Of a stretch of 64,000 nucleotides of DNA, positions 57,737 to 64,000 are shown one piece after another. The position numbers and the translations under genes are program-made. Each line of letters opens with the position of its first letter. The first letter of the stretch is position 1. Under the pieces are notes generated by a model that saw only the letters and a program-made list of their open reading frames with translations, made no database searches and was not told where the DNA came from. The stretch covers positions 1-64,000 of the forward strand of contig DASSYR010000103.1 of the NCBI GenBank assembly GCA_035703165.1. Reading direction: 5' to 3'. Origin of the DNA: AWTP1-9 sp035703165 (lineage in GTDB: Bacteria > Bacteroidota > Bacteroidia > Chitinophagales > Chitinophagaceae).

Positions 57737-59500
57737 TTAATCAACTTTAATAATTTTATATTTTTCGCTTACGCCATTTTCATTTATCGCTTCAATAGTA
57801 AAATAGTAGCCTTTTTGAGAGTCCATTGCTTTAAACCAATATTCATTTACATCATGCACCATTATACAATTATATAATTTATCGGGATGACTGCCATAAT
57901 AGATATTGTAAGCATATGCGTTATCAACCGGGCTCCATCGTATCCACGCACTTCTTTTATCTTTTTCTGTACGCAATACCATAAATGTTTTTGGAGTGTT
58001 TGGTTTTGTACCATTACCGCTACCAAATATTCTCAACCCGCTGATGGCAAATTTTCCAGAGGGTATATGGATATTTTCAAGTTTGATATATCTCGCCATA
58101 ATAGGAACAGGTAGTTCTATATACTCATGTGGGATATCTGTTTTGTTGTTACTCTTATCAACTAAAATATTCCACTTCTTTCCGTCAAGCGAATGGTAGA
58201 GTTTGTATTGGTGGCAGATGTTTGTTTGCTTTCCCATAAACGCCGCATCCTGATCGGCATAATTTATTTGTATGGCATTGATAGTAGAAATATTTCCCAA
58301 GTCAGATTGAATCCATTCGCCTTTGTCTCCGGTGGCTGCGCTCCAGTATGTTTTCATGCTTTCGTCGTTTGCATGGTTAGCATAATAGCTTCCTAAAGTT
58401 GACGAAACTGTTACAGGCTTTTTATAGTTGAGTAACATCCACCCGGTAAAACCATCACCATATTTTATTTCAGAAAGGTTTAATTGCCCGGGCAAAAAAT
58501 GCGGATAATCTCCAAATGCGGTATTGCACCACATTACATCTTCTTTGTCAAATCCGGTGGGCCATATACCTATCCGACGTTCAAAATTATTTTTTACGGA
58601 TAACATGATAGTGCTTACATGCCACCAATTGTTATAATTGTCTTTAAATGTTGCGCCGTGTCCAGCCCCTCTTGCAAAACCTCCTAATTTCATGCTTAAT
58701 GGATCACTTTGGTCTGTAAACCAGCCTACGGGATTTCCCATTGGTTTATCCGATACAGCAACTCCATCGGAATAACCGCTGAATTCAGTACCAGGAGCGC
58801 CATATTGCAGGTAATATTTTCCATTATGTTTAGTCATCCAGGCGCCTTCCATAAACGGGTCAAGAAAGGTATTATCCATATTTTCTCCAAATCGTTGCCA
58901 ACCAAATCGCCACGGTTTTAAATATTGCATTTCTCTTCTGGTACCAATGGGTTTAAGTGTTTTCCTGTCAAGTTCTACACCATATAACGGATACACATTA
59001 CTACTACCGTTATACATATATAGTTTTCCATCATCATCAGTAAAAAAAGCAGGATCCCATCCGCCAATTTCAAACGAATCAATTAGTGGTTTCCATTCAT
59101 TGGCTTTGGGATTAGTGCTCATCCACAAAGTAAATTTGCTTGTATAGGTAGAGCCAAATACAAGCATGGTATCGCCAATGATTCCTACTGCAGGGGCACA
59201 TAATTCATCATACCCTTCGTTCCAGGGGCGAAGGAATTTTTTAGAAATGAAATTCCAGTTTAGCATATCACTACTCCACCAGTAGCCCCATTGGTTAGTG
59301 CTGAATAAAAAATAATCACCTTTATAATTTACAATTACCGGGTCTGCTGTTGCTCTATGATTACCCCATTCCGTAAAATTGGGAATGGGGGTATAGCCAT
59401 AATCTATATTAACAGGGTTGCAATAAGTTTTTTGTTGGGCTTTTATAGTGAAACCTATGCTACAAAAGAATATAATCAGATATATGGTGTATTTTTTCAT
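57737..59500 (-). CDS. GH43-like five-bladed beta-propeller hydrolase with F5/8-type and Fn3-like domains
   Basis: 587 aa, exported (signal peptide to about residue 21, TIKAQ). The propeller (residues 25-335) has HRATADPVIVNYKGDYFLFSTN, an Asp position expected for the general base, DPAFFTDDDGKLYMYNG and DPFMEGAWMTKHNGKYYLQYG, a Glu in the place of the acid. A discoidin-like carbohydrate-binding domain (about 365-490, YWSAATGDKGEWIQSDLG) and a fibronectin type III-like end follow. Substrate is unclear (GH43 covers arabinan, xylan and galactan; related families also exist). Its start overlaps the preceding stop by one base. Confidence 0.8.
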   Translation of the reverse strand: MKKYTIYLIIFFCSIGFTIKAQQKTYCNPVNIDYGYTPIPNFTEWGNHRATADPVIVNYKGDYFLFSTNQWGYWWSSDMLNWNFISKKFLRPWNEGYDELCAPAVGIIGDTMLVFGSTYTSKFTLWMSTNPKANEWKPLIDSFEIGGWDPAFFTDDDGKLYMYNGSSNVYPLYGVELDRKTLKPIGTRREMQYLKPWRFGWQRFGENMDNTFLDPFMEGAWMTKHNGKYYLQYGAPGTEFSGYSDGVAVSDKPMGNPVGWFTDQSDPLSMKLGGFARGAGHGATFKDNYNNWWHVSTIMLSVKNNFERRIGIWPTGFDKEDVMWCNTAFGDYPHFLPGQLNLSEIKYGDGFTGWMLLNYKKPVTVSSTLGSYYANHANDESMKTYWSAATGDKGEWIQSDLGNISTINAIQINYADQDAAFMGKQTNICHQYKLYHSLDGKKWNILVDKSNNKTDIPHEYIELPVPIMARYIKLENIHIPSGKFAISGLRIFGSGNGTKPNTPKTFMVLRTEKDKRSAWIRWSPVDNAYAYNIYYGSHPDKLYNCIMVHDVNEYWFKAMDSQKGYYFTIEAINENGVSEKYKIIKVD

Positions 59501-60357
59501 TAATTATTTATTATTAAGCCTGCCAATACAGGAAAATGATCTGAAGGATATTTTTTGTCATACGAATCTGTTATGGTAGCAAATTTTTTTGCTCTTATTT
59601 TGGGGTGCTTATTGATGAAGATGTAATCAATGCACCCGGTTGGCTTCTGATCGAACTGAAAGCCATTCCATGTATCAACAGGGCCATAGGCGGGTTGGTT
59701 GCTGATTGCTCTTGTATTTTGCATATTGTTGCTAATGTATTGTATCGGTTCATCAGAAGGTTGAGCATTAAAATCGCCGGTAAGGATTACAGGATAATTT
59801 TTTTCAACATTTATTTTATTTATTTTTTCTGTAATCAGTTTTGCAGATTCTATTCGTGCATTAATTCCCATGTGATCCAGATGAGTATTTAAAACCCAAA
59901 ATAATTGTTTGGTTTTATTTGATTGGAAGAGTCCATAAGTGCAAACTCTATTGCAAGCAGCGTCCCATCCTATTGAAACTATATCAGGAGTACTTGACAG
60001 CCAGAATGTGTGTTGTTGTAAAAGAGTAAATTTTTCTTTGTTATAGAAAATACAGGAATACTCTCCTTTTTCTTTCCCATCGTCACGGGCAACTCCTATA
60101 TAGTTATATTTATTTAATTTATCAAGCAGGTATTGTAGTTGATGGTGTTGCACTTCCTGGCAGCCTATAAAATCTGCTTCATAATAATTCATTAAAGAAG
60201 CTACTTTATCCTTTCTGGCATCCCACCGGTTTTCACCGTCGCTGGCTACATCTAATCTTATGTTGTAGCTCATAATGTTAATTTCCTGTGCCAGGGTAGT
60301 GGTTGTAGTGGTAACCAGCACAAATAATATCAAAAAATAACGAGTCATATTTTTCAT
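59500..60357 (-). CDS. Exported endonuclease/exonuclease/phosphatase-family protein
   Basis: 285 aa from the ATG at 60357 (signal peptide MKNMTRYFLILFVLVTTTTTTLAQ; the ATG at 60348 is an equal alternative). Motifs of the DNase I-like fold: IMSYNIRLD, GCQEVQ (Glu), NTHLDHMG (His), TGDFNAQPSD (Asp and Asn), GCIDYIFIN, SDHFPVLAG. These are the metal and catalytic residues for phosphodiester or phosphomonoester hydrolysis. In sugar loci, relatives may act on phospholipids or phosphorylated glycans; the substrate here is unknown. Confidence 0.88.
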   Translation of the reverse strand: MKNMTRYFLILFVLVTTTTTTLAQEINIMSYNIRLDVASDGENRWDARKDKVASLMNYYEADFIGCQEVQHHQLQYLLDKLNKYNYIGVARDDGKEKGEYSCIFYNKEKFTLLQQHTFWLSSTPDIVSIGWDAACNRVCTYGLFQSNKTKQLFWVLNTHLDHMGINARIESAKLITEKINKINVEKNYPVILTGDFNAQPSDEPIQYISNNMQNTRAISNQPAYGPVDTWNGFQFDQKPTGCIDYIFINKHPKIRAKKFATITDSYDKKYPSDHFPVLAGLIINN

Positions 60358-60361
60358 GGTA

Positions 60362-62059
60362 TTAGAGATATGGTGCAGAAAAGCCCAATACATTTTTCAT
60401 ACCATTCTTTACTTCGGGGCAACTGGTGAACAAATTCCATAACAGGCCGCTTCTATAGTTTTCAATCATTACAATTATAGGCCCCTGGTCGATAGCCAGG
60501 TGTGAATTTGCGTACCATAAATCGTTCAACGAAAATGCATCAACAAACCCATAATCTTTCCATATTTTATCGCCTAAAACATAATAGAAAAATTTTAAAG
60601 CTTTCATACTTTCTGTTGGAGTATATGGGAATGATGAAAGAGCGGCTGTCGGGGCAATAAATCCCACGTCATTGGTAGGAGAACTGGCAGTATATCCGTT
60701 TTTTATATCACTTGCCGTCAATCCCCAGCAACTATCACTGTATCCGAAATAATTTTTTGTATTGGCTTTACAGTAATTGTAATTAATAAGTGTATGGTTT
60801 TTTGTTTGTACCTGATAATTGGCGTAGGCATCGGTTAAACCATTGGGATTAATTCCTAAAAACGAATAATGACTGAAAAATAATGGTCCTCCATAAGCGG
60901 GGCCTAAGGGTAATTGAAGACCATAATATAAAGCTCCATTGTAAAAGCCATTTGTTCCATTTGCAGTCCACCCGTTGGTATAAACGATTGAAGGAATGGC
61001 GTAAGTGGTTGAAGATGCCGCCAGCACATAAGTAATTAAACATTCGTTCCATCCCTTTATCGGGAAATTCATTTCCCAGTTATAATCAGGGCTCCAATGC
61101 CAGAATAAAATATTTTGATTGTTTTGTCTAAACCAGTTCCATTCCACTCCGTTCCATAGAGTATTTATGTCATTGCGAAGATTTGTTTCGTTAATATCGG
61201 CAGTATTAAAATATTGTCGTGCACAAAGTAATCCTTGCATAAGATAGGATGTTTCTACCAGGTCTGCGCCATTGTCTTTTTGACTAAAAGGGATTGTTTT
61301 CCCATTTGTTCCATTTAACCAATGAGGAAATGCGCCGTGAAATTTATCAGCTGTATTTTTCAAAAAAGAAACAATAGTTTGTAGTCTTGTTAACCCCTCT
61401 GTTCTTGTGATGAATCCACGATGAATTCCTACCAATATTGACATAATACCAAAGCCGGATCCGCCGGTGGTAACTGTTTCGGGGGTAGCATTACTCCTTT
61501 CCCTGGCCAATCCGCTTACAGGGTGACCGTAATCCCAAAAATATTTGAAGGTTTGTTTTTGAGTGAGGGTTAGTAAGCTGTCGTCCGAAATTGGAGGGAA
61601 TTTTCTGGATGAATCAATATTCGTTATTATGTTTAGAGATAAACCACTTGTTAAATTTTTGCCTTGTATTGATTTTAAATCGGTAGTTACAGAAATGGTA
61701 TAACGGGCAAGATGGGATAGGGGTGAAGTTGGTGAGATTAACAACACACTGTCATTGTTTATAAAATTGGAATTATAGTTTACAGAGGTACCTGCTTCAT
61801 TGATAAATGTAATGCTTAACGGGGTTACGGTAGATTTGTTCAGTGCTCCGGAAAAACTAAACTTTAATACAGGATTGGTAGTAATATTATAAAATGTTGT
61901 TTTTAAAGAATTGTCGTTTACTGACCAACTTTGAAGAGAAAATGCCGGGGGATTAATGGTGCCGATATTATTATTACCAGAGCTTGTTTTTTTACTGCAT
62001 TTGCATAAAGTGCAGTTTAGTAGAAAAGTTAAAAGCGATATTCTTATCATTAATTTCAT
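60362..62059 (-). CDS. Glucoamylase-family protein (GH144, endo-beta-1,2-glucanase type), lipoprotein
   Basis: 565 aa. The N-terminus MKLMIRISLLTFLLNCTLC gives a lipobox near residue 19; an Ig-like domain (about 40-145) precedes the (alpha/alpha)6 domain. The catalytic region has QKQTFKYFWDYGHPVSGLARERS, GGSGFGIMSILVGIHRGFITR, WHWSPDYNWEMNFPIKGWNECLITYVLAASS and SFLGINPNGLTDAYANYQVQ, the glucoamylase/GH144 pattern; a characterised Chitinophaga GH144 enzyme is an endo-beta-1,2-glucanase. Its stop is 4 bp from the next gene's start. Activity is inferred from family. Confidence 0.88.
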   Translation of the reverse strand: MKLMIRISLLTFLLNCTLCKCSKKTSSGNNNIGTINPPAFSLQSWSVNDNSLKTTFYNITTNPVLKFSFSGALNKSTVTPLSITFINEAGTSVNYNSNFINNDSVLLISPTSPLSHLARYTISVTTDLKSIQGKNLTSGLSLNIITNIDSSRKFPPISDDSLLTLTQKQTFKYFWDYGHPVSGLARERSNATPETVTTGGSGFGIMSILVGIHRGFITRTEGLTRLQTIVSFLKNTADKFHGAFPHWLNGTNGKTIPFSQKDNGADLVETSYLMQGLLCARQYFNTADINETNLRNDINTLWNGVEWNWFRQNNQNILFWHWSPDYNWEMNFPIKGWNECLITYVLAASSTTYAIPSIVYTNGWTANGTNGFYNGALYYGLQLPLGPAYGGPLFFSHYSFLGINPNGLTDAYANYQVQTKNHTLINYNYCKANTKNYFGYSDSCWGLTASDIKNGYTASSPTNDVGFIAPTAALSSFPYTPTESMKALKFFYYVLGDKIWKDYGFVDAFSLNDLWYANSHLAIDQGPIIVMIENYRSGLLWNLFTSCPEVKNGMKNVLGFSAPYL

Positions 62060-62085
62060 ATAGCTTAGCTCGTTTAGATGGAATA

Positions 62086-63999
62086 CTAATTTTGTTGTTT
62101 ATAAAAAAGTAAAGGTTCGTTGTTCCTGGCCACTACAATTATTTTTCCATATTTTTCAGTTTTTAGAATTTTTATATCTCTTACTTGTCCTGTTATTGAG
62201 GAAAGCTCTGGCTGACTTGAATAGGTAATATTGTTTTTGCGTACGCTAAATAAAGCAAGGGCCTGAGCATCGTATCTTCCTTCATAAGGCACCACATCAA
62301 AAAAATTGCCGCCACTCAGGTATTGAGTATCGTTAGAATCTTTAAGCTGAAGGAAAGCAAATATAGGAGCCGATTGTAGTAATTCAGGTAAATCTATCCT
62401 GGTAAAATTTCCCTTCCCGTCATTGATAAAGAAAGATGAGCCAAGTACTTCTGATTTTAATTCAACATAGTCTTTGAAAAGATCGTACAAAATATAGTCA
62501 ATTGTTTTGCCCGCCACTTCGCTGTACTTCAAATAGGCTTTCTTTAAAACAGGTAATGATCTTTCTAATTCATCTTTGGCAAGAAAAGGGTATTCTTTAC
62601 CATTACTTGTGTAAGTTATAATTTGCTCAAATGAGCCGTTTTTATCAAAATCTTTTACATACAGTTTTAAAGGGCCATTTTTGCCGGCAAAAAATTTAGT
62701 GTTATGCCCCCAATTGCCAGCTAGTATATCTGTAAATCCATCGCCATTAATATCTGTTGTGTAAACGATTTGCCATAGACCGCTTGATTGTAGAATATCT
62801 TTTGGGATAAATTTTCCCTTATCGTTTATAAAGATTTTTATTGGCATCCATTCTCCGGTAACTATTAAATCTTTCCATCCATCGTTGTTTATGTCTTCCC
62901 AGGCGGAAGTAGTTGCCATTCCAATATCTTTTAAATTAATGAGAGAAGAGTCAGCCTGTTTAAATATTCCCTCTCCATTATTTATTAACAGATAGGATGA
63001 TTGAGGAAGTCCGTAGGCCCTTGCATTAGCCAATCCACCAACAAATAAATCGTTATCGCCGTCATTATCAGCATCGGTAACAGTGACACAGGATTTATTA
63101 GTTAAAATAATGGGGATAGATGTTGTAGAAGAAGTAAAATTTCCCTTCCTGTTGTTTATATAAAGCTTATCTGCCAATAATGGGTTGCCGTTCTCGAACT
63201 CATTGCCCCCACTAACTACATACAAATCATCATATCCATCTTTGTTTGCATCAAAAAATATTGCATCGGTTTCTTCGCTTTCGGCATTTTTATTAAATAA
63301 TTCTGAATCCGAAATTTGAAATTTCCCATCTTTTGTTTGAATAAGTAGTGCCCCGGACTGACCTTTGGCCCCACAAACATACATGTCATCCAAACCATCC
63401 TTATTAACATCGCCTACAGCAACTTTGGGTCCCCGGGTGGATTCCTTATGGGGTATTAAATATTGAACGTTAAAATCAACAAAGGCATTTTCTTTGTGTT
63501 GCCAGCTATTGTTTATTTGCGCAGTAATATTCTGTAGTAGTTCCGGGTGCGAAGGGAAAATTGCGGAGTAATTAAAAACACCACCTGCTTGTTGTTGCTC
63601 TACGATAACTTTAGGAATTGCTGGTACATTTTTTAGCATCTGGTATTTTTGATCAGGCCATACAACTAATATGCTGTCAATATATCTAATGCTGTCGAGC
63701 CCAAAATGGAGTTTTAAATCGCAAGAGGATTGAAATCCCCTGGTTGGCATTAATTGCTGGTATTGTATTTTATTTTTTGTAAAAACCCAGGCTTTGGCAC
63801 CAATACCAAAAGTATTTTTATCGTTTCCGGTAAAAACTAAATCTACTGTGTATTTGGGTTCTGCATTATTTTTCAGTATAACAGCCGGGCTGTTTAAAGA
63901 ATTAATTATAACATCTAAGTTGCCATCGTTGTCCAGGTCAGCATACGATGCCCCGTTATAATATCCTTTCATATTTCCGGTTCCCCATTCTTTACTTAC
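62086..63999 (-). CDS. FG-GAP/VCBS-repeat protein with ASPIC/UnbV domain, 5' end outside window
   Basis: 638 codons are visible and the frame is open to the right edge (VSKEWGTGNMKGYYNG...), so the ATG at 63970-63972 is not the true start. Seven calcium-loop motifs of the form DxDxDG occur (DLDNDG, DVNKDG, DANKDG, DADNDG, DINNDG, DINGDG, DFDKNG), marking FG-GAP beta-propeller units. Near the visible N-terminus is an ASPIC/UnbV-type stretch (GIGAKAWVFTKNKIQYQQLMPTRGFQSS...HFGLDSI). Such CRTAC1-like surface proteins often accompany glycan loci in Bacteroidota. It is the most upstream visible gene of the operon. Confidence 0.8.
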   Translation of the reverse strand, partial: VSKEWGTGNMKGYYNGASYADLDNDGNLDVIINSLNSPAVILKNNAEPKYTVDLVFTGNDKNTFGIGAKAWVFTKNKIQYQQLMPTRGFQSSCDLKLHFGLDSIRYIDSILVVWPDQKYQMLKNVPAIPKVIVEQQQAGGVFNYSAIFPSHPELLQNITAQINNSWQHKENAFVDFNVQYLIPHKESTRGPKVAVGDVNKDGLDDMYVCGAKGQSGALLIQTKDGKFQISDSELFNKNAESEETDAIFFDANKDGYDDLYVVSGGNEFENGNPLLADKLYINNRKGNFTSSTTSIPIILTNKSCVTVTDADNDGDNDLFVGGLANARAYGLPQSSYLLINNGEGIFKQADSSLINLKDIGMATTSAWEDINNDGWKDLIVTGEWMPIKIFINDKGKFIPKDILQSSGLWQIVYTTDINGDGFTDILAGNWGHNTKFFAGKNGPLKLYVKDFDKNGSFEQIITYTSNGKEYPFLAKDELERSLPVLKKAYLKYSEVAGKTIDYILYDLFKDYVELKSEVLGSSFFINDGKGNFTRIDLPELLQSAPIFAFLQLKDSNDTQYLSGGNFFDVVPYEGRYDAQALALFSVRKNNITYSSQPELSSITGQVRDIKILKTEKYGKIIVVARNNEPLLFYKQQN

Positions 64000-64000
64000 G

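Noticed and set aside
1..64000. tRNA, rRNA or tmRNA genes
   Set aside because: No T-loop (GGTTCGAATCC-like) or rRNA signature was seen in the gaps on either strand.

Overview
The window comes from a chromosome of the phylum Bacteroidota, most likely family Chitinophagaceae. The reasons are: type IX secretion (T9SS) C-terminal sorting domains and SprB repeats; a GLPGLI-type protein; Bacteroidota-type promoters (TTG, about 20 bp, TAnnTTTG); A-rich start regions with no evident Shine-Dalgarno sequence; a DUF4407 membrane protein; and a GH144/GH30/GH3 glucan locus. The family assignment is an inference. There are no tRNA, rRNA or CRISPR loci.

Layout. 1-7.1 kb: two large T9SS-secreted repeat proteins (the first cut by the window edge) and a small secreted tryptophan/glycine-rich protein. 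7.1-9.2 kb: a disturbed region with a 270-bp MITE-like element, a minus-strand TPR membrane protein, and a 77-bp second copy of the 3' end of the small protein gene, forming a gene remnant. 9.35-21.5 kb: the S10-spc ribosomal protein operon, rpsJ to secY, in conserved order from its own promoter, with several hairpins between genes and a terminator-like hairpin before secY. 21.6-26.5 kb: map, then a GT87-like membrane protein and two flavoproteins where infA-rpmJ-rpsM-rpsK-rpsD-rpoA-rplQ would often lie. 26.7-36 kb: mostly housekeeping genes (ilvE, rdgB, an ECF sigma factor with its probable partner, a thioesterase, aroE, a ComA-like gene, a TPR protein). 36-51.6 kb: yidC, a DUF4407 protein, tex, prfB with a programmed +1 frameshift, pruA, two outer-membrane barrel proteins, pyrR-pyrB, a peroxiredoxin-like protein and an EF-G paralogue lacking the catalytic histidine. 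51.8-64 kb: one tightly packed minus-strand operon of at least eight genes for extracellular or periplasmic glycan breakdown, running off the right edge.

How the genes work together. The ribosomal operon, map, secY, yidC, prfB and the EF-G paralogue cover translation and protein export. The two barrel proteins, the T9SS proteins and the lipoproteins are envelope products. The right-hand operon pairs a GH144 glucanase-type enzyme, two GH30 enzymes, a GH3 beta-glucosidase, a GH43-like enzyme, an SGNH hydrolase and an exo/endonuclease/phosphatase-fold hydrolase. This looks like the enzyme part of a beta-glucan utilisation locus whose SusC/SusD partners, if present, lie beyond position 64000.

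The most unusual points are: the EF-G paralogue with H-to-Y in its G3 motif; prfB and pyrB, each with a -7 box exactly 7 nt before the ATG, suggesting leaderless mRNAs; an intact Shine-Dalgarno-like frameshift stimulator in a lineage that makes little use of that signal; the duplicated gene tail beside a MITE-like element; and the structured gaps inside the ribosomal operon.
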